NCBI RefSeq assembly: GCF_902833085.1
Contig: NZ_CADFEB010000005.1
Coordinates: 62,001-126,000, forward strand
Reading direction: 5' to 3'
Length of the DNA: 64,000 bases
DNA from: Burkholderia ubonensis
Lineage (GTDB): Bacteria; Pseudomonadota; Gammaproteobacteria; Burkholderiales; Burkholderiaceae
Made by a program: the position numbers and the translations under genes. The notes under the pieces were generated by a model, which was not told the origin of the DNA, did no database searches, and worked only from the letters and a program-made list of their open reading frames with translations. Positions 44,742-52,970 of this stretch are shown here, one piece after another (position 1 is the first letter of the stretch; each line of letters begins with the position of its first letter).

Positions 44742-45817
44742 CCGATCCGACGCACCGCCTGCGCGCGGCGCTTCCCGCGGTATTCCCGTTTACCGCGCTG
44801 GTCGGGCAGGCGGCGCTGCAACAGGCACTGCTGCTCGCGGCGATCGACCCGTCGCTCGGCGGCGTGCTCGTCAGCGGCCCGCGCGGCACCGCGAAATCCA
44901 CCGCCGCGCGTGCGCTCGCGGCGCTGCTGCCGGAAGGGCAGTTCGTGACGCTGCCGCTGTCGGCGAGCGACGAGCAGGTGACCGGCTCGCTCGACCTCGC
45001 GCATGCGCTCGCGGAGAACGGCGTGCGCTTTCGGCCGGGGCTGCTCGCGCGCGCGCATCGCGGCGTGCTGTACGTCGACGAAGTGAACCTGCTGGCCGAC
45101 GGGCTCGTCGATACGTTGCTCGACGTCGCCGCGAGCGGCGTGAACATCGTCGAGCGCGATGGCGTGTCGCACGCGCACGACGCGCGCTTCGTGCTGGTCG
45201 GCACGATGAATCCGGAGGAAGGCGAGCTGCGGCCGCAACTGCTCGATCGCTTCGGGCTGATGGTCGAACTCGAGAATTGCTTCGACGCCGCGCAGCGCGA
45301 GCAGATCGTGAAGGCGCGGCTCGCGTTCGATCTCGATCCCGATGCGTTCCGCGCGCGTCACGACGACGCGCAGCGCGCGCTGGCCGGGCGGATACGCGCG
45401 GCGCGCGAGCGCGTGGCCGCGCTGACGTTCGGCGACGCGGTGCATGCGCGGGTCAGCGCGCTGTGCATCGACGCGGCCGTCGACGGCTTGCGCGCCGATC
45501 TCGTGATGCTGCGCGCGGCGCGCGCGCTTGCAGCGCTCGAAGGCGCGGACGCGGTGACGGTCGAGCATGTCGAGCGCGTCGCGGAAGCGGTGCTGCGGCA
45601 TCGCCGTTCGCCGCATGCGACGCCGCCTGCGGCGTCGGGGCCGCGCGACGCGGAGCATGCGCCGTCGCAATCGAATGCGGACGGCGCGCGTGACACCTCA
45701 CCCGATGCGGCGCCGCGTGACGCGGATGAGCAGAGCGACTGGGGCTATCTGCCGCCCGAACCCGCCGGCTTGCAGGCGGTGAAGGGCGTGGTGCCGCTGC
45801 CGCTAAAAAAACGCTGA
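44738..45817 (+). CDS. AAA+ ATPase of magnesium-chelatase ChlI type, likely cobalt chelation
   Basis: A 359-residue AAA+ protein of the ChlI/BchI type. Walker A is SGPRGTAKST (about residues 45-54), Walker B GVLYVDEVNLL, sensor VGTMNPEEGELRPQLLDRFGL. It differs from classic CobS and matches the ChlI-like subunit that replaces CobS in many Proteobacteria. The C-terminal 60 residues are a Pro/Ala/Asp-rich linker, which in other species connects to a VWA domain; here the VWA part is a separate gene just downstream. Directly coupled to cobN. Confidence 0.9.
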   Translation: MTDPTHRLRAALPAVFPFTALVGQAALQQALLLAAIDPSLGGVLVSGPRGTAKSTAARALAALLPEGQFVTLPLSASDEQVTGSLDLAHALAENGVRFRPGLLARAHRGVLYVDEVNLLADGLVDTLLDVAASGVNIVERDGVSHAHDARFVLVGTMNPEEGELRPQLLDRFGLMVELENCFDAAQREQIVKARLAFDLDPDAFRARHDDAQRALAGRIRAARERVAALTFGDAVHARVSALCIDAAVDGLRADLVMLRAARALAALEGADAVTVEHVERVAEAVLRHRRSPHATPPAASGPRDAEHAPSQSNADGARDTSPDAAPRDADEQSDWGYLPPEPAGLQAVKGVVPLPLKKR

Positions 45818-45894
45818 GCCATCGGGCAGGCGCCGCCGCGAGTTCGCTTCGCGGTCCCCGATGGCAGCAGGGCGAAACCGGGCATACGCCGGGC

Positions 45895-46485
45895 GTGACA
45901 CGCGCCGGCGTGGCGGTCGCGTGGCCGGCGACGTTTGCGGCCAAGCGCGCCGGACGATTGCAGGCCGAGCATCTGCGGTTCCGCAAGCAGGCGGGCGCGC
46001 CGCGCGCGCTGCATTGCTTCGTGCTCGACTGCTCGGCGTCGATGCTGTCGTTCGAGCGGCTCGCGATGGCGAAGGGGCTGATCGTCGCGTACTTCGATGA
46101 AGCGGCGCGCGCGCGGGCGGAGACGGCGCTGATCTGTTTCGGCGGGGCCGGCGCGGAGCGCCGGTTCGGGCCGGCGGTGCCGAGGTGGTGGAATGCGCGC
46201 TGGGTGGAGCCGGTGGGCGGCGGCGGCGGTACGCCGTTCGTGGACGGAATCGATGCCGCCGCGCGGCTGCTCGCGCGGGAGGCCCGCCGCGAGCCGGATC
46301 AGCAGCGGTGGCTGTGGGTGCTGTCGGACGGGCGCACGCGCGAGATGCCGGCACGGCCGAAGGCGGCGGATCATGTCGTGTTCGTCGACTTTGACGATGC
46401 CGCCGTGAGGGTCGGGCGCGGGGCAAGGATCGCGGCCGAGTGGGGGGCGGAGTGGGTGGTGGCGGAGGGGTTGTTGCGGGCTTGA
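45895..46485 (+). CDS. VWA-domain protein of ChlD/CobT type
   Basis: A 196-residue von Willebrand A domain with an intact MIDAS: DCSAS (DxSxS, about residue 44), GGGGTPFVDG (the Thr) and LSDGR (the Asp). Before it is the basic RKQAGAPRALHCF segment found in ChlD C-terminal domains. It would be the third cobaltochelatase subunit with CobN and the ChlI-like ATPase. GTG at 45895 has no clear Shine-Dalgarno, and the frame stays open upstream across the end of the ATPase gene without an ATG or GTG, so the start or a lost fusion is uncertain. The 77-nt gap to the ATPase gene is filled by this open frame. Confidence 0.82.
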   Translation: MTRAGVAVAWPATFAAKRAGRLQAEHLRFRKQAGAPRALHCFVLDCSASMLSFERLAMAKGLIVAYFDEAARARAETALICFGGAGAERRFGPAVPRWWNARWVEPVGGGGGTPFVDGIDAAARLLAREARREPDQQRWLWVLSDGRTREMPARPKAADHVVFVDFDDAAVRVGRGARIAAEWGAEWVVAEGLLRA

Positions 46486-46838
46486 TGGACAGTTACCGCG
46501 GCATCATTGGGGTGACGGTTGCAGGTGCTGCTGCGGGTTGCGTGCTCATTTGACCGGGAAAAGTTGCTTTGGCAGCCCGAGTTTATCAGCGGCCCGAACG
46601 GGACTGCTCGAAGCTCGCCATCTGGCCAGTTGTTTGCATGGTGAGCGACAGCTGCCGCCCAGTTTCTTCCGATCATGACAACTATTCCGTAGACAGCTTT
46701 CCAAAGTATTTCAGACGGTCAGAGGCCATTTCGATCCTCTCCTCGGTATCAATGGCGGCAGAGGCCACGCGACGGATCATCGTTCAGCGCGCGGATGCGA
46801 TAATCGTCAGCCTTACCCGTATGGCTACTGGAGCAAAA
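46486..46838 (+). other. Intergenic stretch at left edge of lower-GC island
   Basis: No gene supported. Base composition falls from about 70% GC to near 50-55% here, marking the left edge of the island. A short minus-strand frame (about 46785-46690) ending in FGKLSTE is open but too short to call. Confidence 0.5.
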
Positions 46839-47390
46839 ATGAGCGACAACTTCGACGATTTCATTCGGAAGCAGGTCCGATCTTCGGCTGACGAGGGAAA
46901 GCCACTTGACCTTACAAAGGAAAAGCAGACCTGGCTAACGAAGCTTGACGAGTTGTATGAATTGGTGCGTGTGAGTCTGCGCGAATATATTGACGACGGT
47001 AGCATCAATATGGAAGTGACGGACTTTCTCTTGCACGAACAGCTACTCGGCAGCTACACGGCGAAGGCCGCCCGGATTATGGTTGGACGACAGGTCGTCA
47101 CTCTCAAGCCAGTCGGTACGTTTCTTATCGGTGCGCGAGGCCGCGTTGACATGACCGGGCCGCGCGGCATCACAAAATTCGTGATCGTTCCGCCGAACGC
47201 TGAACGGGTGCGGGTGACGATTACCGAAGTCAAGCCCGGTGATCAGCCCAAGCCAGCAGAGCCATCTGCACCTCCCGAAACGTGGGTCTGGAAGATTTCA
47301 ACGCCACCGCCGCGGATCACCTACACGGAGCTGAATGCTGAGTCATTTCGCACCGCACTTATGGGCGTGATGGGAGACGTGAATGGTTGA
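46839..47390 (+). CDS. Partner protein of HEPN module, unknown function
   Basis: A 183-residue protein of a family I cannot name. The ATG at 46839 follows GGAG by 6 nt; ATG 46821 is in frame but less likely. The N-terminal half is helical and charged (FDDFIRKQVRSSADEGKPLDL, ELYELVRVSLREYIDD); the middle looks beta-rich (VTLKPVGTFLIGARGRVDMTGPRGITKFVIVPPNAERVRVTI); a Pro-rich linker (KPAEPSAPPE) leads to a short end domain. No signal peptide or membrane segment. It overlaps the HEPN gene by 8 nt, so the two are one transcript. It may neutralise or direct the nuclease; this is inference from gene order alone. Confidence 0.75.
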   Translation: MSDNFDDFIRKQVRSSADEGKPLDLTKEKQTWLTKLDELYELVRVSLREYIDDGSINMEVTDFLLHEQLLGSYTAKAARIMVGRQVVTLKPVGTFLIGARGRVDMTGPRGITKFVIVPPNAERVRVTITEVKPGDQPKPAEPSAPPETWVWKISTPPPRITYTELNAESFRTALMGVMGDVNG

Positions 47391-47916
47391 CAAGGTCAGC
47401 TTTTCCGAACAGGAGCTGAGCTTGGAGGCAATAGCCTTTCACCACGAGAACGTACAGGCGGCACTGTTCGAATTCTTTTCCGGAAGTTCCGTGTCGCTGC
47501 TCTCTCGCTTTTCGCTTGAGAGCGTAGAAAAGGCACGCGACGGCAGCCTTGATGAGCTGGACTTTTCGAGTTCGATGTCGGTCATGGCAGCGCTTGAGGC
47601 CGCTATTCGCGTGGACTATCTGTCTCGGGTCTACGAGCGCCGCAAAGACGCATTGTCGAGGTCCATGAGAGACCTTTACAACGAGAAAGCCAATAAGGCA
47701 AAACTCGACCGCGACATCCTTCAGCGATGGGCAGATGAAACCCCCGTTTCTGCGAGCTTGGTCCAGCGGGTCGCTTCTGCGTTCAGATATCGACATTGGC
47801 TCGCCCACGGTCGCTACTGGACGCCCAAGTTCGGCAGGGAATACGACTACGACACGTTGTATGCCATCGCCGATGAATTCATCGAGGCGATGGATCTATA
47901 TGCTGCAAGTACCTGA
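47383..47916 (+). CDS. HEPN-domain protein, probable endoribonuclease
   Basis: A 177-residue all-helical protein with the HEPN catalytic motif R-x4-H at residues 137-142 (FRYRHWLAHGRYW), preceded by SVMAALEAAIRVDYLSRVYERRKDALS and LDRDILQRWAD. The pattern recalls the RiboL-PSP-HEPN group of prokaryotic HEPN proteins. HEPN proteins are metal-independent RNases found in toxin-antitoxin, abortive-infection and restriction systems. GC is about 54%, well below the chromosome. Translational overlap with the upstream gene supports a two-gene module. The target is unknown. Confidence 0.8.
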   Translation: MVDKVSFSEQELSLEAIAFHHENVQAALFEFFSGSSVSLLSRFSLESVEKARDGSLDELDFSSSMSVMAALEAAIRVDYLSRVYERRKDALSRSMRDLYNEKANKAKLDRDILQRWADETPVSASLVQRVASAFRYRHWLAHGRYWTPKFGREYDYDTLYAIADEFIEAMDLYAAST

Positions 47917-48212
47917 CGACCTGACTCATCGAAGTGGTGGGTGACGAAGGCGGCGGAACGCACAGTGCGAACGTCCGGAGCTTCCACGGTTTTCGGACGT
48001 TCACGGTACCGATGCCGACGGTGGGCTTTGGGTCGACTCCGGCCGACCCTGGAAAGAATCGAGCGTAGATCTTGGCGTGGCTTTCTGGCCGAGACCTTGT
48101 CATATAAGGTGCAGAGACCTATGCATCATCGGTGTGTGATTGCAAAAGCGGCTTCCATAAGCTACTGCCTCGAATCCGTAATTTCCTGCACGTTCTTGTC
48201 CATCTGAGCGTT

Positions 48213-48520
48213 ATGGCAAAGGGCGCGTTATTTCCCGCAGAGCGGGGCGGTCATATGGAGCAGAAGGTGTTCGGCCAGGCGGTCCATTTCCATATGCCCT
48301 ACAGTGAGACGCGGCTGGAACATGTTCGGCCGCGCCTTCCCGTCACGCATTGGGCTTCACACGATCTGCGGTGGACGGCCCGCACGATGTTGGCGAGTCG
48401 TTTGTCGGGCATATGTTGCCGGGCGTCGTCGATTTTAAAACCGGCACAATTGCGATAAAGAGCGGCGATATTGGCTGGCGAAGTTGGATTGCCCGACTCA
48501 ATTCGTGTTTCCTCTCTCCA
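48213..48520 (+). pseudogene. Tyrosine recombinase (P4-type integrase) C-terminal remnant
   Basis: Matches to the catalytic end of P4-type integrases appear in three different frames: RPRLPVTHWASHDLRWTARTMLA (frame with H codon at 48360 and R at 48369), then VGHMLPGVV (H codon at 48410), then NRHNCDKERRYWLAKLD (from 48439). The codon before NRH, where the catalytic Tyr belongs, is TAA (48436-48438). With two frameshifts and the lost Tyr the gene is dead. It marks the HEPN module or the downstream pair as part of an old integrated island. The N-terminal half is missing; 47917-48212 holds no supported gene. Confidence 0.82.
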
Positions 48521-49392
48521 AGCAAGCCCATCGAAACGCGGGAGAGGGCGCTATCGCGCTCCTTCTCAGCGGAGGCCGTTGCCGCGAGGTAATGGCAGTG
48601 CGAGCTGTGCACGTGGCCGAGTCGCTTCTGTTGCTCGTAAGGTGAGGCCGCGCGTTACATGATCGACTCGTATTCGACGTGGCGAGGTGTTTCCGATTTT
48701 CTGTATGGTGGCACCATTTTTATGAACGCCACTTTGGCGATCTAAATTAAGGCTGAATCTATTCATAATGATCTGCGAGATTTTGAATAATCTTGCCGGT
48801 TGCTGACTTGGATGGGCTGACATAAATGACAGTCTTGAAAGGCGCGGTTTTTGACCTATTTTTAATGTACGTCGCTGCGATGCTTTCTAAATTGATGCAA
48901 TGCAGAATGGAGGATTTGAATTATTTGACTGTTTGGATAATAAAGTGTCGGCGCGCGACATGGAAATGGCTTGTGGAATAATTCGCGACACTCGTTGCGT
49001 TTGGGTGAGAGTTTGATTTATCTGTGGTGTGGCGGATGAGTTGAGTGCCATCTGGAGCGTTGGGTGCGGCCTGCGTTTTTCATCTCTCTATTGCTGAGTG
49101 AGTTGCCGAGCGTGCATGAGACCCACAAAGGAAGAAGCGAAAATCCAGGTGGTACGCTCCAGAGTTGGCGATCCGGTCATGCCGATCGTTGCGCGTAATC
49201 GTAATTTTTCACGCAGCAAGTGGATTTACGCAACAACACCGCGTCAATGCAAAAAATGAGGAGGTGCTCGCAAAAAAATAAATGAATGACACGATTGCTG
49301 CGGCAATGTTGAAAGTTGCGGTGATTTGACGGGTGTGCTCGCTAAACCCAGTGCATTTAACCCATGTTTTAAATAAAATCAAGGTGAATGTT
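48521..49392 (+). other. Long AT-rich gap without genes
   Basis: About 870 bp in which no frame looks coding. GC is roughly 45%, the lowest in the window, with many A/T runs. It separates the integrase remnant from the paralogous pair and probably contains the promoter of the gene at 49393 and decayed island DNA. Confidence 0.6.
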
Positions 49393-50568
49393 ATGGCAAA
49401 TCCGAAAGACTTCGTCGATCTTCAAGCCGGCTTCTACAACGCTCTCGCCCAGGGCCTGGGATATTCCAACCAAGATCCGTTTCAAGTCGTTCAACCGTCG
49501 CCTCCGATTGTGGGCGGCGAAGACGCCGATGACCTGCTCTGGGCCTATCTCAACAATATTCCCATCGCGTCTCTGACGGGGAACACGCAGTTCTCGAGCG
49601 GTAATCAATTTCTTACCAATTACCAGGCAGTCATGTCTGCATTGCAGGCAGCGCCGAACAACTTCCAATCCACGATCGGGCCGGCATGCTGGGATCGGTA
49701 TCAACGTGCGCTGAGGGACGGGGACGTTAAACCGGGTCCTGTGCAGTTTCGCAATTGGGCACTGTATAGCGAACCGTGTTCGGCCGTCGCAGTGTCGGGT
49801 GCGTCTGCCCTGGCGGCCGCGATGCTTGATCCGATTTTCGCCGCGCAGATGAACGTCCTGCCCTACAAGCCTGCCGGTTCCGAGCCGGTCACCTTCGTTC
49901 CCGGCTACTCGAAGATGCTCACCTTGCTCAAGAAGGCACCGAGCCGATCCTTCAGTGTCGCGACGAACAGCTGGCAAACCGATGTGTCTCACACGTGGAC
50001 CAAAGGTGGGAACAGCGGTTTCTTCGGGCTATGGGGCGGCAGCAGCTATACGTCCACGCTGAGCCAGAAATTTGCATCCAGCGGCGTGTCCTTGGACGCA
50101 ACGTTCCAAAACGTGCTGCCGTTCAACGCGACACCGGGCGACTGGTACAGCTCGGCTGCGCTCGGCCTCGCATTCAACAGCCCAGGCAGTGCGCCGTGGA
50201 ACCCTGGCAGCCCAATCAACTGGGAAAAGACGTTCGGATCGTCGGGCAACATGCAACGGTTCGCATCGAGCCTCCTGATCGCCAACAAGATGGATATCAC
50301 GGTCAAGTCAGACGCGACCTATAGCGAGAGTGAGCAGGCGGAGATCAGAAACAACAAGCACTCGGGTTTGTGGCCGTTCTATAGCTCCAGTAGCTCCAGC
50401 GGGTCTAGCACGAGTGCGTCGTTCGATGCCTCGGGAAAAATGGTCGTCAGGATCACCTCCGAGGTGAACGTGCCAGTCGTCATCGGCTGTATCGTTCTTT
50501 CCGCAGCCCAGTATCTCGGCCATGAAGCGCAGGCGTCGAAGATGCTTGCCGACAGGTTCTACGGCTGA
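49393..50568 (+). CDS. Unknown protein, first of a tandem paralogous pair
   Basis: A 391-residue protein with no family I recognise. The ATG at 49393 has AAGGTG 6 nt upstream. There is no signal peptide; the last 30 residues contain a hydrophobic stretch (VPVVIGCIVLSAAQYLG). The C-terminal core (about residues 210-380) is shared with the next gene: GFFGLWGGS, LPFNATPGDWYSSAALGLAF, SPINWEKTFGSSGNMQRFASSLL, GLWPFY and a Ser-rich loop of about ten Ser before the last strands. The N-terminal region also matches (DFVDLQ, LLWAYLNNIP). Compared with its paralog it has roughly 90 extra residues in the middle. GC is about 57%. The large Trp/Ser/Asn content suggests a beta-rich fold. Function unknown. 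Confidence 0.85.
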   Translation: MANPKDFVDLQAGFYNALAQGLGYSNQDPFQVVQPSPPIVGGEDADDLLWAYLNNIPIASLTGNTQFSSGNQFLTNYQAVMSALQAAPNNFQSTIGPACWDRYQRALRDGDVKPGPVQFRNWALYSEPCSAVAVSGASALAAAMLDPIFAAQMNVLPYKPAGSEPVTFVPGYSKMLTLLKKAPSRSFSVATNSWQTDVSHTWTKGGNSGFFGLWGGSSYTSTLSQKFASSGVSLDATFQNVLPFNATPGDWYSSAALGLAFNSPGSAPWNPGSPINWEKTFGSSGNMQRFASSLLIANKMDITVKSDATYSESEQAEIRNNKHSGLWPFYSSSSSSGSSTSASFDASGKMVVRITSEVNVPVVIGCIVLSAAQYLGHEAQASKMLADRFYG

Positions 50569-50637
50569 CGTAAGGCATCTCTACCTTGGCCGGTATGACC
50601 TTCGCAGAAGGAAGCTGCCGCGCTGTGCTCATTTCGG

Positions 50638-50668
50638 GCGGGATCCTTTGGATCCCGCGTCTTTCTCC
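50638..50668 (+). terminator. Perfect hairpin between the two paralogous genes
   Basis: GCGGGATCC (50638-50646), TTT loop, GGATCCCGC (50650-50658), then GTCTTTCTCC. A 9-bp perfect stem with a pyrimidine-rich tail can work as a partial terminator, which would give more of the first gene than of the second. Confidence 0.6.
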
Positions 50669-50688
50669 ATCGAAGAAAGGTCAAACTC

Positions 50689-51588
50689 ATGACTTCGTTC
50701 GTCGAGCTGCAAGGTCGCTTCGTCACCGCGGAATTCGCTGCGCTTGGGTTTGCCGAGTCGGGCGGGCAAGTGCTGCAGCCAGCCTCATTGCCCTGGCCGG
50801 GGGATAACGAGTCGCTGTGGTCCTACTTCAATACAATTCCGGCTGACTTATCGATCTATGCACCAAGCGGTGGCGACACATTTTTTGCAGCGTATTCCGC
50901 GTTGATCCACTCATTGGAAGCCGGACCCAATCCGCTCGATCCGATCGCGGTCGCCAAGCGTCGCCTCGACGAATGGGGAGACCGGCCGCCCACCTGGAAC
51001 GTCGACTACACGGGCTTCATGAGGCAGCTTGCGAATGCTCCCGGTGTCAAGTTTCCGTTCAGTAGCGAGGCCGAGCCCAATGCGGGATTCTGGGGCATTT
51101 GGGGTGGTAGCGAACCAATTTCGGGACCTAGTGCGCAATTCGCTGCTGGCAACGTATCCGGCCGGTTCGAATTCAAACACGTGCTGCGGTTCTCGCCAAC
51201 ACCTTCCAGCTGGTACGTTTCTTCAGCGCTATCACTTGCGCATGCTACGACGAGCGGCCCCCCCTGGAAACCGGGTTCAGCGATCAATTGGCAATCCACG
51301 TTTGGCCCTCAAGGCAACATGCAGCGCTTCGTGGCGAGCTTGCTCGCCGTTTCGGATATGGACGTCGAATACTCATCAAGCGCGGCGCTAAGCAAGGTCG
51401 ACCAGCAATTGATCCAGGCCAATCAAGCGGAAGGCATGTGGCCGTACTATCTGAACGGCGCGGCGACTTCCACATACATTCGTTTCAATGACGCGGGTCA
51501 GATGACGGTGGGGATCACCAGCCAGCAGCAAACGCCGATCATCCTCGCCGCGTCCGTGCTAACCGCGGCGCAATTCCTCGGAGGCTAA
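50689..51588 (+). CDS. Unknown protein, second of the tandem paralogous pair
   Basis: A 299-residue protein clearly related to the 391-residue one upstream. Matching blocks: SFVELQ at the start, SLWSYFNTIPADLS, GFWGIWGGS, FSPTPSSWYVSSALSLAH, GSAINWQSTFGPQGNMQRFVASLL, GMWPYY and the C-terminal hydrophobic TPIILAASVLTAAQFLGG. It lacks the middle insertion and the poly-Ser loop. GAAAGG lies 8 nt before the ATG. No signal peptide or membrane anchor besides the hydrophobic C-terminal helix. The two genes are 120 nt apart on one strand with a hairpin between them, so they probably share regulation. Function unknown. Confidence 0.85.
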   Translation: MTSFVELQGRFVTAEFAALGFAESGGQVLQPASLPWPGDNESLWSYFNTIPADLSIYAPSGGDTFFAAYSALIHSLEAGPNPLDPIAVAKRRLDEWGDRPPTWNVDYTGFMRQLANAPGVKFPFSSEAEPNAGFWGIWGGSEPISGPSAQFAAGNVSGRFEFKHVLRFSPTPSSWYVSSALSLAHATTSGPPWKPGSAINWQSTFGPQGNMQRFVASLLAVSDMDVEYSSSAALSKVDQQLIQANQAEGMWPYYLNGAATSTYIRFNDAGQMTVGITSQQQTPIILAASVLTAAQFLGG

Positions 51589-52049
51589 GGGTAGCGCGGT
51601 GCAATGCTCGGTCGTCGACGGCGCCTGCAATCGGCTCAAATTCGGTATGGAGCGCCGTCGATGGCAGTGGCTTATAAGTAAATTGACGATCTGAAGGGGC
51701 TGGCCAGGCTCCATTGGCGCTTGCCTTGCGACGGCCTGTCCCGCAGTTTGCGGGGGGCAAGAACTCCGACACTGTTCTCGCTTCCGCCCATGCCGACCTC
51801 GTCGGCCATTACGGAAATGCGGAATCCAGCAATGCACGGCTCGAAGCGATCCGACGCTTGTCCTCGACGGTCGCCAATACGTCCGTCAGGTCAGGGCGCT
51901 GCCCTTTGGCCGCCGTCGCTGTTGCAAACTCGGGCTGCCGCAAAAACCTGGCGCGATGATGTGCGGCCATGTGCGCCGTGAGCCTCGGGCTTGCGCCCGA
52001 TCGTCCAGCGCGGGTATCGTTACGCGGCCTGATTTCATCGGAGGAATGC
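51589..52049 (+). other. Intergenic stretch at right edge of island
   Basis: No supported gene. GC rises back towards the chromosomal level along this stretch. The last 40 bp before 52050 include the ribosome-binding site GGAGGA of the next gene. Confidence 0.5.
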
Positions 52050-52622
52050 ATGTCGCTAACTCACCTTCTCGTACCAACCTTCTCCCAGTTTCTGCGCGGC
52101 CTGTCGTCGTGGCTCGACAAGGCCGCCGCCCATCGGCAGGCGATAGACGCCGAGCCGGATGCGCTGTTGTCGGAGCGGCTTGCCGCCGACATGTATCCGC
52201 TCGCGGCGCAGATCCGCTTCGCCTGCTTTCAAGCGCTTGAGCCCGTCTGCCGGCTGCGCGGCGAACCGCTTCCGGACGCGCTGCTGGCGGTGCGGCAGGA
52301 AGGATGGAATGCCAACGCGCAGCCGGGCACGTGGTCCGATGCGAAGGCGCACATCGCCGACGCACTTGCGTTGCTCGACGATCTGTCGCCGACCGCGCTC
52401 GACCAAGGCAGCACGCTGCCGATTGCGCTCGAACTGCCCAACGGCGTCGTCTTCGACATGACGGGCGAGCAGTACGCGCGCGACTGGGCGCTGCCGCAGT
52501 TCTACTTTCACGTGATCACCGCGTACGCGATCCTGCGCAACCAGGGCGTCGAACTCGGCAAGGCGGACTACGTGTCGTACATGCTCGCGTATCTGCGGCC
52601 CGGCACGATGCCGCAAGGCTGA
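52050..52622 (+). CDS. DUF1993 family protein
   Basis: A 190-residue protein of the DUF1993 group (DinB-like four-helix fold). Seen are the N-terminal LLVPTFSQFLRGLSSWLDKA helix, the LAADMYPLAAQIRFACFQA segment, and the C-terminal LPQFYFHVITAYAILRNQGVELGKADY characteristic of the family. GGAGGA precedes the ATG at 52050. Function is not known. The small phosphatase-like gene starts 11 nt downstream, so the two may be co-transcribed. Confidence 0.85.
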   Translation: MSLTHLLVPTFSQFLRGLSSWLDKAAAHRQAIDAEPDALLSERLAADMYPLAAQIRFACFQALEPVCRLRGEPLPDALLAVRQEGWNANAQPGTWSDAKAHIADALALLDDLSPTALDQGSTLPIALELPNGVVFDMTGEQYARDWALPQFYFHVITAYAILRNQGVELGKADYVSYMLAYLRPGTMPQG

Positions 52623-52633
52623 TCGCATCCGGC

Positions 52634-52960
52634 ATGACGCGGGCACTGTTCATCTGCAGCCGGAACCGGCTGCGAAGCCCGACGGCGGAAGAATGGTTCG
52701 CCGGCTGGCCGGGCATCGAAACGGATTCGGCCGGCGTCGCGCCCGATGCGGAGTCGGTCGTGTCGCGCGAGCAGATCGCGTGGGCCGACGTCATCTTCGT
52801 GATGGAGCGCGCGCACAAGGCGAAGCTGTCGAAGCAGTTCGGCGCGGACTTGCGCAACAAGAAAATCATCTGCCTCGACATTCCCGACAAGTACGCGTTC
52901 ATGCAGCCGGAACTGATCGCGCTGCTCGAGCGCAGGGCCGGGAAATTCCTGCGATCGTGA
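52634..52960 (+). CDS. Low-molecular-weight phosphatase-like protein
   Basis: A 108-residue protein with a C-x5-R-S loop near its start (FICSRNRLRSPTAEEWF, Cys at residue 8) and a later DIPD (about residue 82) that could be the general acid, as in low-molecular-weight protein tyrosine phosphatases. It is shorter than typical members (about 150 residues). The N-R-L-R-S-P-T-A form matches a small phosphatase-like branch of unknown substrate. Co-directional with the DUF1993 gene. Confidence 0.8.
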   Translation: MTRALFICSRNRLRSPTAEEWFAGWPGIETDSAGVAPDAESVVSREQIAWADVIFVMERAHKAKLSKQFGADLRNKKIICLDIPDKYAFMQPELIALLERRAGKFLRS

Positions 52961-52970
52961 GCGGCGGGGC

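Noticed and set aside
47941..48207. An 88-codon plus-strand frame between the HEPN gene and the integrase remnant
   Set aside because: Arg/Ser-rich composition, no motif, no good ribosome-binding site; probably non-coding island DNA.
48566..48823. A minus-strand frame of 85 codons in the AT-rich gap
   Set aside because: No ribosome-binding site or motif; the start lies in AT-rich sequence where chance starts are common.
51559..51837. A minus-strand frame of 92 codons after the paralogous pair
   Set aside because: Composition unlike a protein and no motif; a transposase fragment was considered but no convincing match could be named.
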